Shown: positions 33,452 to 41,155 of the stretch, piece by piece | Position numbering within the stretch: position 1 is the first letter of the stretch | How the letters are laid out: every line of letters starts with the position of its first letter | Origin: Acidobacteriota bacterium | GTDB taxonomy: Bacteria; Acidobacteriota; Terriglobia; Terriglobales; Acidobacteriaceae | Direction of reading: 5' to 3' | Length of the DNA stretch: 64,000 nucleotides | NCBI GenBank assembly: GCA_021792135.1 | Contig: JAJYVF010000028.1 | Coordinates: 1-64,000 of the forward strand | The notes under the pieces: model-generated | What the model saw: only the letters and a program-made list of their open reading frames with translations | Told to the model about the DNA's origin: nothing | Databases searched by the model: none | Program-made: the position numbers and the translations under genes

Positions 33452-33521
33452 CCGCCGGATGCGGACCCGCTTGTCCGGTGGTGTGGCAGGGGAGGAGAGG
33501 TGACTCTCCCCCTATGCCGAT
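33452..33521 (+). ncRNA. Group II intron domains V and VI
   Basis: Domain V: CCGCCGGA (33452-33459) pairs with TCCGGTGG (33474-33481) through eight pairs, including one G-T wobble. An upper GCG-GACC-CGC stem-loop and a bulge lie between. The CGC catalytic triad form is typical of group IIC. Domain VI: GGCA...TGCC encloses a GGGGAG/CTCCCC stem, with a bulged A in CCTATGCC as the candidate branch point. The intron end is placed at GAT (33519-33521). Confidence 0.8.
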
Positions 33522-33537
33522 TTGGAGAGTGCTTTCG

Positions 33538-34770
33538 ATGAGCGATGCGTCCGGCTCCATGGTTCTGAACTACGAAGAAGCCGCCGCCGTGGTGCGCGCG
33601 CATGCTCGCCGCTTGTCGCCGCGGGAAAGTGCCGTGGAGGAGCTTCCGCTGCTCCAGGGCGCCGGGCGCCTGCTGGCGACCGAGGTCGTGGCGGATCGGG
33701 AGTATCCGCCGTTTCCGCGCTCGACGCGCGATGGCTTTGCCTGCCGGGCGGCGGAGCTGATGGCCGGAAAGCTCCGCATCGCCGGGCAACTGCGGGCGGG
33801 CGAGGCCTGGACGCGAGGAGCCATTGGGGCCGGGGAAGCCGTGGAGATCATGACCGGAGCGGCGGTTCCCGCCGGCGTCGACTGCGTCGTCATGGTGGAA
33901 CATGTGAGGGTTGGGAGCGGGCAGGTGGGGCTTGCTGCCGCCCGCGCAATATCGGCGGGGGAGAACATCGTGCCCTCCGGGGCGGAGGCGCATGCGGGGA
34001 GCGTGCTGGTTCCGCGGGGCACGCGGATGGGCGCGGCCGAGATCGCGGCCGCGGCGGCCTGTGGATATGCGAGGGTGCGCGTTTTTCCGCGACCCCGCGT
34101 AGCCATCCTTGCGACCGGAGATGAGCTGGTGGGCCTGGGGGAGACGCCACTGGCGCATCAGATTCGTAACTCCAACAGTTACTCATTAGCAGCGCAGGTC
34201 GCGGCTGCCGGCGGCATGCCGGTGATTTTCCCGGTTGTCGCGGACGAACAGGAGGAGACCGAGCAAGCGATCGGCAAGGCGGCCGGATGCGATCTGGTGC
34301 TGCTCTGCGGCGGCGTCTCGATGGGCAAGTTCGATTTTGTGGAGCAGGCGCTCGAAGCGCTCGGCGCCGAATTCTTCTTTACCGGTGCGCGTATTCAGCC
34401 TGGGAAGCCTGTGGTTTTCGGCAGGCTCCCGACGGGATATTTCTTCGGTCTGCCCGGAAATCCGGTTTCCACCATGGTGACGTTCGCGCTCTTTGCCGCG
34501 CCCATGGTACGCGCCCTGGCGGGTGAGAGCGAAACGGAGCCGCGGTTTGTTTCCGCGCAGCTCGCGAGCGAAATTCGCGTCAAGCCGGGGCTGAGGCGGT
34601 TTCTGCCGGGGCGTCTGCGGAGCGATGGGAACGGCGCGCGCGTGCATCCGGTCGCATGGCAGGGCTCGGGCGATCTGGCGGCGGCTGCGCAGGCGAACTG
34701 CTTCGTTGTGGTTCCGGAAACGCGCGATCGGCTTGCGGCGGGAGAATGGGCCACGGTGCTGCTGCTCTGA
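33538..34770 (+). CDS. moeA: Molybdopterin molybdenumtransferase
   Basis: 410 residues; inserts molybdate into adenylylated molybdopterin. Typical segments are STRDGFACR, EIMTGAAVPAGVDCVV, VAILATGDELVGLG, IRNSNSYSLAA, LLCGGVSMGKFDFV, FTGARIQPGKPVVFG and FGLPGNPVSTMVTF. The ATG at 33538 is preceded by GGAGAG (33524-33529), which lies just beyond the intron end. The intron therefore occupies the space between the upstream terminator and the moeA ribosome binding site. Any moeA promoter must be inside or upstream of the intron. Other molybdopterin genes are not adjacent. Confidence 0.95.
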   Translation: MSDASGSMVLNYEEAAAVVRAHARRLSPRESAVEELPLLQGAGRLLATEVVADREYPPFPRSTRDGFACRAAELMAGKLRIAGQLRAGEAWTRGAIGAGEAVEIMTGAAVPAGVDCVVMVEHVRVGSGQVGLAAARAISAGENIVPSGAEAHAGSVLVPRGTRMGAAEIAAAAACGYARVRVFPRPRVAILATGDELVGLGETPLAHQIRNSNSYSLAAQVAAAGGMPVIFPVVADEQEETEQAIGKAAGCDLVLLCGGVSMGKFDFVEQALEALGAEFFFTGARIQPGKPVVFGRLPTGYFFGLPGNPVSTMVTFALFAAPMVRALAGESETEPRFVSAQLASEIRVKPGLRRFLPGRLRSDGNGARVHPVAWQGSGDLAAAAQANCFVVVPETRDRLAAGEWATVLLL

Positions 34771-34839
34771 CCGGGGGCCGCTGTGGGGCTTCCGGCCTGC
34801 TTCGATGCGGAAGGGTCAGCTTTGGCGGCGGGTCCTGCG

Positions 34840-35487
34840 TCAGTGCGGCAGATTTCTCAGTTGCGGCAGAAGGGCGCGGAAGGCGCGTCCCCGGTGGCTG
34901 AGCGCGTGCTTTTCTTCAAGAGAGATTTCCGCCATGGTGCGGCCCAGCTCCGGGATGAAGAAGATCGGATCGTAGCCGAATCCGCCGCGTCCGCGGGGAG
35001 CGGTGAGGATCTCGCCTTCAACACGGCCGTCGGCGGTGAAGAGGACTTCTCCGATGCGCGCCAGAGCCAGGACACAGTGATAGCGGGCGGTGCGATGGGC
35101 GATGCCGTGCATGCGGTCGAGCAGGTACAGATTATTGCGGTCGTCGGTGGAAACCGGCGCGGCATTGCCTGTGCCGGGCAGAGCGTAACCGGCATCCTGC
35201 GCGTAACGGGCGGAGCGCACGCCGGGCTCGCCGTCGAGCGCATCGACTTCGAGGCCCGAGTCGTCGGCCAGAACCAGCACGGGATTGCCCTGCTGCGCGG
35301 CGACCCGGCTGTAGTACTCGGCCTTGAGGCGCGCGTTGCCGGCGAAGGTGGACTCATGCTCCTCGGGAGCGGGGATATCGGCGAGGCCGGGCAGCGGTTC
35401 GACCGCGATGCCCTCTTCGGCCGCGGCAGTGGAAAAGTCCCGCAATTTCCCCGGGTTGCTGGTGGCGGCGTAGAGGATGAGGGCCAT
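34840..35487 (-). CDS. rdgB: dITP/XTP pyrophosphatase (RdgB/HAM1 family)
   Basis: 215 residues; removes non-canonical purine nucleoside triphosphates. Family motifs are YAATSNPGKLRDF, TFAGNARLKAEYYS, VLADDSGLEVDALDGEPGVRSARYA, GGFGYDPIFFIPELGRTMAEIS and KHALSHRGRAF. An insertion of about 10-15 residues follows RYAQDAG, which is tolerated in other members. It follows the glycosylase gene by 9 bases on the same strand, pairing nucleotide-pool cleaning with base excision repair. Confidence 0.93.
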   Translation of the reverse strand: MALILYAATSNPGKLRDFSTAAAEEGIAVEPLPGLADIPAPEEHESTFAGNARLKAEYYSRVAAQQGNPVLVLADDSGLEVDALDGEPGVRSARYAQDAGYALPGTGNAAPVSTDDRNNLYLLDRMHGIAHRTARYHCVLALARIGEVLFTADGRVEGEILTAPRGRGGFGYDPIFFIPELGRTMAEISLEEKHALSHRGRAFRALLPQLRNLPH

Positions 35488-35496
35488 GGTGTCAGT

Positions 35497-36267
35497 CTAA
35501 CTGCGGGTTGCGTTCTTCAGGTCCCATGCCAGCGGGCAACCTTCGCAGACGGCCACGCGTCGGCAGTTGCTTTTGCCGATCTGCACGATAAGGGCGTGGA
35601 ATTCGTTGTAGTGCCGGGCCAGTTCTTCGGGCTTTGCGCGGGCGCGGTCGCGAGCGAAGGCCTGTTGGGCGAGAGTCTGGATCTCCGCGTATTTCCGCTG
35701 TTCGGGCAGGAGCCTGTGGCGCACCACGATGCGGCGGAGGTATTCGTCGACCACCATGGCGGGCGCACCGAGGGCGTAGAGGAGGATGGCGTCCGCGGTC
35801 TCAGGTCCGACACCGGGGAGGGCCAGCAGGCTGTGGCGGACTTCGGGCGCGGCGCCCAGCGCGTGGCGGCGCAGCGCGTCGAGGTCCCCGCCATAGTGTG
35901 CATCGAGGAAGGCGACGAAGGCCCTGAGGGCCGCGGCCTTGCGCAGCATGAAGCCGGAGGGGCGGATGAGTTCGCGCAGTTCGTCCTCAGGAATGGCGCG
36001 CAGTCCTTCGACGGAGAGGACGCCGCGGGCTTCGAGGTTGGCGATGGAGCGTTCCACGCTGGTCCAGGCGGTGTTCTGGGTGAGGTAGGCGCCCACCACG
36101 ACTTCGAAGGCCGTCTTTGCCGGCCACCACTGCTGCGGACCGAAGCGTTCGACGAGATGGTCGTACATAGCGCGGAGGCGGCGCGCCGCGGGCGCGGATC
36201 GCGCGGTTTGCGCCGAGAGATGCCGAGGGGATCGAGGCTGGGTATTCTTCGCCGGCATCGTTCTCAT
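35497..36267 (-). CDS. MagIII/endonuclease III-like HhH-GPD DNA glycosylase
   Basis: 256 residues. The HhH-GPD region is LPGVGPETADAILLYALGAPAMVVDEYLRRI: Glu156 stands where endonuclease III has its catalytic Lys, while the essential Asp174 is kept. Loss of Lys implies monofunctional glycosylase activity. The ILLYAL...VVDEYLRR pattern resembles MagIII-type 3-methyladenine glycosylases. At the C-terminus only three cysteines (235, 241, 244) of a possible Fe-S site are visible. The start may be the third-codon ATG (MPAKN). Operon with rdgB. Confidence 0.82.
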   Translation of the reverse strand: MRTMPAKNTQPRSPRHLSAQTARSAPAARRLRAMYDHLVERFGPQQWWPAKTAFEVVVGAYLTQNTAWTSVERSIANLEARGVLSVEGLRAIPEDELRELIRPSGFMLRKAAALRAFVAFLDAHYGGDLDALRRHALGAAPEVRHSLLALPGVGPETADAILLYALGAPAMVVDEYLRRIVVRHRLLPEQRKYAEIQTLAQQAFARDRARAKPEELARHYNEFHALIVQIGKSNCRRVAVCEGCPLAWDLKNATRS

Positions 36268-36413
36268 TCTAGAATCGGTCCCTGGCGCGAATCATTTTCC
36301 GCGCCGCTGCCCTCTTATCGAGAGAAGGCCCCGTTGCTTCTGGAAAGGCCGGCATGGTCGGACGAGGACGCGTGCTGGTTCGAAGAACCGTTTCGCACTT
36401 TTGAGGAGAGAAG

Positions 36414-37415
36414 ATGGACTACGTGAATCTCGGCAGGACCGGACTGAAGGTTTCGCGCATTTGCCTGGGCTGCATGACCTATGGAGCGCCGGCAAAACCG
36501 GGGGCTGCGAAGGCCGGGCGGCATGAATGGGCGCTGAACGAAGAACAGAGCCAGCCGTTCTTCCATCAGGCGCTGGACGCGGGGATCAACTTTTTCGATA
36601 CGGCCAATGTCTATTCGAGCGGCGCCAGCGAAGAGGTGCTGGGGCGCTTTCTCAGAGCTAATGTCCGCCGCGAGGCGGTGGTGGTCGCGACTAAGGTTCA
36701 CGGCGCCATGCGCGAGGAGCCTAATGGGCGAGGGCTTTCGCGCAAGGCGATCCTCTTCGAGCTGGACGAGAGCCTCCGGCGGCTGCAGATGGATTATGTG
36801 GACCTCTGGCAGATCCATCGCTGTGATTACGAGACGCCCATCGAGGAGACCCTCGAAGCGCTGCACGATGTGGTGAAGGCGGGCAAGGTCCGCTACATTG
36901 GAGCCTCGTCGATGTACTCCTGGCAGTTTGCGAAGGCGCTGTATGTGGCCGACCGGCATGGGTGGACGCGCTTCGTCTCCATGCAGAACCACTACAACCT
37001 GCTCTATCGCGAAGAGGAGCGGGAGATGATTCCGCTGTGCCGGGAAGAGGGGGTCGGACTGATTCCGTGGAGCCCGCTGGCGCGCGGTTGGCTGGCACGG
37101 CCTTGGCAGAGCGAGACGACGAAGCGTTCGGAGACGGATCGCTTCGGGATTTCAATGTATTCGCAGACCGAGGAGGCGGATCGCCGGGTCGTCGATACTC
37201 TGGAGGCGATGGCGAAACGGCGAGGCGTCGCGCAGGCGCAGGTGGCGCTGGCATGGCTGCTGGCCAAACCGGGCGTGGCGGCTCCGATCGTGGGCGCCAC
37301 GAGACCGCACCACCTGACGGATGCTGTTGCGGCACTTTCTCTCAGGCTTTCTGCGGAGGAGATGCACTCGCTGGAAGAGCCGTACGTGCCGCATCCGGTG
37401 CTGGGATTCAGCTGA
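36414..37415 (+). CDS. Aldo/keto reductase
   Basis: 333 residues with the NADPH-dependent TIM-barrel pattern: LGRTGLKVSRICLGCMTYG, the catalytic Asp/Tyr in FDTANVYSSGASEEVLG, Lys in VVATKVHG, His in LWQIHRCDYETPIEE, and the cofactor segment APIVGATRPHHL. It is close to the group that includes the YhdN/PdxI-like and E. coli Tas-like reductases, but the substrate is unknown. A purine-rich GAGGAG lies just upstream of the ATG. Confidence 0.9.
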   Translation: MDYVNLGRTGLKVSRICLGCMTYGAPAKPGAAKAGRHEWALNEEQSQPFFHQALDAGINFFDTANVYSSGASEEVLGRFLRANVRREAVVVATKVHGAMREEPNGRGLSRKAILFELDESLRRLQMDYVDLWQIHRCDYETPIEETLEALHDVVKAGKVRYIGASSMYSWQFAKALYVADRHGWTRFVSMQNHYNLLYREEEREMIPLCREEGVGLIPWSPLARGWLARPWQSETTKRSETDRFGISMYSQTEEADRRVVDTLEAMAKRRGVAQAQVALAWLLAKPGVAAPIVGATRPHHLTDAVAALSLRLSAEEMHSLEEPYVPHPVLGFS

Positions 37416-37465
37416 AGGGCAGCGCCTGGCGTCCGGGGGAGGGTGTGCCCGGCGCAGGGCGGCGG

Positions 37466-38461
37466 CTACTTGCCGCGGGCGCGCTCGCGCTGCAACTCGC
37501 GCCAGAGCTCGCTTCTGGAGAGGCCGCGCTCGCGGGCGATGCGCCTGAGAGCGTCCTTCTCCCTGAGGCCTTCGGATGTTTCCAGCTGCGTCAGACGCCG
37601 GCTGACGCTGGTGCCGGCGGAGGCTGCTTCGGCGGACAGCGGGCGGGCGGCGATGAGGAGCACGATTTCGCCGCGGACGCTTTCGCGGGCGGCCAGCACT
37701 TCGCGGATTGCGCGCAGCGTGCCGCGCAGGAACTCTTCGTGGATCTTGGTCAGCTCGCGGGCGACGACGGCGCGGCACTCCGGGCCCCAGACGGCCTGGG
37801 CGTCAGACAGGGTTTCGAGGATGCGGTGCGGGGCTTCGTGGAAGGCGAGGGTGGCGGGCGCGCGAAGAGAGGCAGCGAGCTCTTCGAGGGCCGTGCGGCG
37901 CGCTCCGGCCTTCGGAGGCAGAAAGCCGCGGAAGATGAACGGTTCCGTGTCCAGACCGGAGGCGACGAGCGCGGTCAGCATGGCGCTGGGGCCGGGAATG
38001 GGGAAGACGGGAATGCCCGCGGCGATGGCGGCCGAGGCGAGGATCATGCCGGGATCGGAGATGCCGGGGGTGCCGGCGTCGGAAACAACGGCGATGCGCG
38101 CCCCCTGCCGCAGCTCTTCGATGAGCCGGCGGCTGCGCTCGGCCTCGTTGTGCTCATGGCTGCTGATGATGGGTGTCGTGATGCCGTAGCGATCGAGGAG
38201 GCGGCGTGTCTGACGGGTGTCCTCGCAGGCGATGCGGTCAGCGCCGCGCAGGACCCGCAGAGCGCGGAGGGTGATGTCTTCGAGGTTTCCGATAGGGGTG
38301 GCGACCAGATACAGGCCGGGGGCGAGAGCATTTTCAGTTCTGCGTGGTTCCACACGGGCATCTTCCGTGCGTGTCGGTTCTTCGTCGGAACCGCCGTGTC
38401 CGGTGTCTGCTTCCTGTTTGCAGCGGAAATGAAAATGCTCGACGGGCTGTTGGTCAGTCAC
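37466..38461 (-). CDS. rsmI: 16S rRNA (cytidine-1402-2'-O)-methyltransferase
   Basis: 331 residues. Tetrapyrrole-methylase fold with YLVATPIGNLEDITLRALRVL, CEDTRQTRRLLDRYGI, SSHEHNE, VVSDAGTPGISDPG and IPGPSAMLTAL. These fit RsmI, which methylates C1402 with RsmH. The first 45 residues (His- and Glu-rich) exceed the usual length; an internal start is possible but no ATG lies nearer the core. Its 5' end overlaps the M50-like gene stop by 8 bases. Confidence 0.93.
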   Translation of the reverse strand: MTDQQPVEHFHFRCKQEADTGHGGSDEEPTRTEDARVEPRRTENALAPGLYLVATPIGNLEDITLRALRVLRGADRIACEDTRQTRRLLDRYGITTPIISSHEHNEAERSRRLIEELRQGARIAVVSDAGTPGISDPGMILASAAIAAGIPVFPIPGPSAMLTALVASGLDTEPFIFRGFLPPKAGARRTALEELAASLRAPATLAFHEAPHRILETLSDAQAVWGPECRAVVARELTKIHEEFLRGTLRAIREVLAARESVRGEIVLLIAARPLSAEAASAGTSVSRRLTQLETSEGLREKDALRRIARERGLSRSELWRELQRERARGK

Positions 38462-39602
38462 GATCGTTGCCGCCGCGCTCCAGGCGGCGGTATTCGGCCA
38501 GCAGGCCCATGCTGCTGCTCAGGTTCTGCCAGGTCACAATGCCGACCACGCGTCCACTTTCGGCGACCGGGATCAGCGAAAGGCGGCCTCCGCCGATGCG
38601 GCGGATGAGGAGCCCCAGCGAATCGTCGGGCTGGGCCACCTGAAAGGCGCGCGACATGATGGCCTGTACATAGCCGTTGCCTTCCTGGCGCAGGGCCTGC
38701 ACGATGCCCTGGCGGGAGACGATGCCGACCAGGTTGGGGCCACGGACGACGGGGAAGTCGTCCTGCAGGCTGTGAATGGCCTTGTAGAGCGCGTCGGAGA
38801 GCGTGTCCGACGGGGAGAGGGTGTCAAAGTCGGTGAGCATCACGTCGCGCATGCGAACGGTTTCGACCACCGACTGGAAGAGGACGCCCTGATCTTCGAG
38901 CTGTGCGCCGATAAAGACGAAGAAGCCGCCCATGATGAGCCACGGGCTGACGCCGGTAGCGAGGCCGGCTCCGGGGATGGCGAGCAGCGCCAGGCCGACA
39001 ACGACGGCGGCGATCCCGACCATTTGTCCCAGTCCTGAGGCGGCGCGCGTGGCCTGAGCGACGCCGCGGGCGCGGGCAAAGGCGCTGCGCATCAGACGCC
39101 CGGCATCGAGAGGATAGGCGGGGAGGCAATTGATCAGGGCCAGAGCCACGTTCAGCCACACCGTGGAGCGCATGAGATGCGAGGGCGTGACGAAAGGCGC
39201 TTTGGCCAGAGGCACCTGCGATGTAGCGCCCTTGATCAGGGCAGCTATCAGTGCGGCGAGGATCAGATTCGACAGCGGGCCGGCAATCGTGAGGGCGAGC
39301 TGCGCTCCGCCTTCGGAAGCGCGCTCGGCCATTTCCGGGCTGGAGTAGGAGAAGAGGCCGCCGATGGGGAGCAGAAGGATGCTGCGCACCGCGAGGCCGT
39401 GCCAGGCGGCGGTGATGGCGCGGGCTGCTTCACGGCAGAGGACCGCGCCGAAGAGCAGAAGCCAGAGAACAACGCCGCGCCAGGAGCCGGTTCCGGAAAG
39501 ATTCGTTGACAGAACGCAGAAGAAGAGCAGAAGGATAAAGAAATAGTGGATGCGCAGGTGAACGCCAAACCATCGTCCGAGCGGTAATGACCAGGCGCGC
39601 AT
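38454..39602 (-). CDS. Site-2-protease (M50) homologue with two CBS domains, active site degenerate
   Basis: 382 residues with several membrane helices followed by a CBS pair (about 255-375; VRMRDVMLTDFDTLSPSDTL, VGIVSRQGIVQAL). The fold and the second motif (NCLPAYPLDAGR, Asp166) are those of a rhomboid-unrelated S2P. The expected HExxH reads CREAARA: both zinc His are Arg (57 and 61), while Glu58 stays. The reading was checked codon by codon (CGT GAA ... CGC). It should not bind zinc normally, so it is probably a pseudo-protease, perhaps a CBS-regulated scaffold. TACAAT and GGAG upstream support the ATG. Confidence 0.8.
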   Translation of the reverse strand: MRAWSLPLGRWFGVHLRIHYFFILLLFFCVLSTNLSGTGSWRGVVLWLLLFGAVLCREAARAITAAWHGLAVRSILLLPIGGLFSYSSPEMAERASEGGAQLALTIAGPLSNLILAALIAALIKGATSQVPLAKAPFVTPSHLMRSTVWLNVALALINCLPAYPLDAGRLMRSAFARARGVAQATRAASGLGQMVGIAAVVVGLALLAIPGAGLATGVSPWLIMGGFFVFIGAQLEDQGVLFQSVVETVRMRDVMLTDFDTLSPSDTLSDALYKAIHSLQDDFPVVRGPNLVGIVSRQGIVQALRQEGNGYVQAIMSRAFQVAQPDDSLGLLIRRIGGGRLSLIPVAESGRVVGIVTWQNLSSSMGLLAEYRRLERGGNDRD

Positions 39603-39626
39603 CCGGTTCTCCGAAGACCTTTGTTT

Positions 39627-39632
39627 ATTGTA
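39627..39632 (-). promoter_or_regulatory. Candidate -10 box of the M50-like gene
   Basis: TACAAT on the minus strand; the predicted start near 39620 gives a leader of about 18 bases, with GGAG located 7 bases before the ATG at 39602. The divergent rsmD transcript must start within the same 70 bases. Confidence 0.4.
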
Positions 39633-39673
39633 GAGGGTCGGTGCAATTTGGTCAGTATTTTGGGAGTTGGGGC

Positions 39674-40330
39674 GTGCGGGTGATTGCCGGAAAGTACCGT
39701 TCGCGGATCCTCAGAGCGCCGCAGGGTCCGGAGCCCTCGCTGCGGTGGGACAGGGGCGGGCCCGCGCGGGAAGGGGGCGCCTCGATCCCGGGGAGCACCA
39801 CCAGCCCGGTTACGCGTCCGACCAGCGACCGCCTGCGGGAGACGCTGTTCAACGTCCTGGCGCCTCGGATGGAGGGCGCGGTCTTTGTCGATTTGTATGC
39901 CGGGTCGGGGGCCGTTGGCATCGAGGCCATCAGCCGCGGCGCGCGCGAGGCGATCTTCGTGGAGCAGGCAGAGGCGGCGCTGAAGGCGATCGGCGGAAAC
40001 CTGGCGTCGCTGGGGATTCGGGGAGGTTACGCGCTGGAGGCGCGCAGCGCTGCCGCGGGGCTGCGGCGTCTGACGGATGCCGGACGCCAGGCGGACATTG
40101 TGTTTCTCGACCCCCCCTACGCGGCGGCTGCCGAATACGAGCGGACGCTGGGTCTGCTGGGCGGGGAGTCCTCCGGGCTGCTGGCGTCCGGAGCTGTGGT
40201 GATCGCCGAGCATGACAAGCGGAGGGATCTGGAGGAGCGTTACGGAATCCTGGAACGGTACCGGGTGCTGAAGCAGGGCGATGCGGCCCTCAGCTTCTAT
40301 CGCACTGCGTCATCGGCGATGCTTGGCTGA
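39674..40330 (+). CDS. rsmD: 16S rRNA (guanine-966-N2)-methyltransferase
   Basis: 218 residues. VRVIAGKYRSRIL begins the typical RsmD start, the SAM-binding segment is VDLYAGSGAVGIEAISRGA, and the target motif is VFLDPPYAA. A GTG at 39674 is used, with GGGAG about 7 bases upstream; the upstream in-frame codons do not fit the family. An extra loop of about 27 residues (19-46, rich in Arg, Gly and Ser) is inserted before RPTSDRLRETLFN. Confidence 0.92.
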   Translation: MRVIAGKYRSRILRAPQGPEPSLRWDRGGPAREGGASIPGSTTSPVTRPTSDRLRETLFNVLAPRMEGAVFVDLYAGSGAVGIEAISRGAREAIFVEQAEAALKAIGGNLASLGIRGGYALEARSAAAGLRRLTDAGRQADIVFLDPPYAAAAEYERTLGLLGGESSGLLASGAVVIAEHDKRRDLEERYGILERYRVLKQGDAALSFYRTASSAMLG

Positions 40331-40333
40331 GGA

Positions 40334-40954
40334 TCATGCTCCTTGCAGGAGATCGCCTGTTCGCAGGTCCAGAACGAAAGCAACATCGCGGTCGGTGAAC
40401 AGATCCCAGCCCAGGCCCCGGAGCTCGTGCCCGCGAATTTCGATGAGGCGGAGGCCTTCCGACGACAGGCGCGGAGATTGCCAGGCGAGGCCGTCTTCGC
40501 CCCAGGCAAGCAGGGACTGATGGCTGGCGAAGACAAGCAGCCTGTGCTCGGGAAGAGGCCGGACTTCGAGAACGGGCCGAAAGGGTAAATGACTGAAGCG
40601 TTGCGGGTTATCGGCGTCCACAATGTAGGCGTAACCTCCGGCCACGGCACAGAGCTCGGCAGGACGGGGGCAGCTCCAGAGGCCGGTGGGCGCAGCCGGA
40701 TCGGCAAAGCCCAGGGCGAAGGTGGCCAGGAACGGGGCATCCGACGCGGGGCGCACGAGAATCTCGAGCGCACCGCGCTCGATTTCTTCAGCTTCGCGGG
40801 GATAGATGAAGCGCCGCGGCGGCAGGATGGGCGGGCGCCGGGGCAGGATCTCCGCCTGCCATGAATGAGCAAAGTCGAGGTGGGAAACAGGATCCATGGG
40901 ACGTCGGCGAGGTGCGCCTCGTCCATTCTTTCGCATGAGACGATTTTTCAGCAA
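40334..40954 (-). CDS. Hypothetical protein, propeller-blade-like beta segments
   Basis: 206 residues; no family recognised. After a basic N-terminus (RKNGRGAPRRRP) the chain alternates short beta strands: AVAGGYAYIVDADNP, LEVRPLPEHRLLVFAS, GLRLIEIRGHELRGLGWD and VAFVLDLRTGDLLQGA. No signal peptide or enzyme motif is seen. It converges on rsmD with a 3-base gap. The amino-acid pattern, not a motif, favours this frame over the overlapping minus-strand frame ending at 40297. Confidence 0.6.
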   Translation of the reverse strand: MLKNRLMRKNGRGAPRRRPMDPVSHLDFAHSWQAEILPRRPPILPPRRFIYPREAEEIERGALEILVRPASDAPFLATFALGFADPAAPTGLWSCPRPAELCAVAGGYAYIVDADNPQRFSHLPFRPVLEVRPLPEHRLLVFASHQSLLAWGEDGLAWQSPRLSSEGLRLIEIRGHELRGLGWDLFTDRDVAFVLDLRTGDLLQGA

Positions 40955-41155
40955 TTTGCGGTGCTGTCCGTGGACCCGGGCATGGCGCAGCCGAGGCTGA
41001 CGGCCCTGGCGGAGGGGGCGGCAGCCTCCCCAGCCTTCGAGCCGGCTGGGCGCGGCCGCCGGGCTGATCGTTCACGAAGAGTGACCGGCAGAGGCGGGTA
41101 TGCATTCGCTGTTGCATCGCGGGGCAAACGCCTTTAAGATGCGGCAATTGCGAGT

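Larger units (their letters stand above)
32943..33521 (+). mobile_element. Group IIC intron, maturase-deleted derivative
   Basis: About 579 bases. The 5' end (GTGCACGCCCTGCATGAATG) and the following elements (CTTGGAGGTGAGAGTCCTC, GCAAGGGCGTCACC, CCGAAGGAAGCG) match domain I of group IIC introns as known from the Oceanobacillus iheyensis intron. The 3' part has the end of the maturase, domain V with a CGC triad, and domain VI ending in GCCGAT. A full element is near 2 kb, so most of the maturase, and perhaps domains II-III, are deleted. It lies directly after a terminator, the IIC target type, and ends 16 bases before the moeA ATG. Domain assignment is from recalled consensus. Confidence 0.85.

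Noticed and set aside
33478-33537. Upstream start for moeA within the group II intron
   Set aside because: The extra 20 codons read through domain VI of the intron and have no ribosome binding site; the ATG at 33538 has one.
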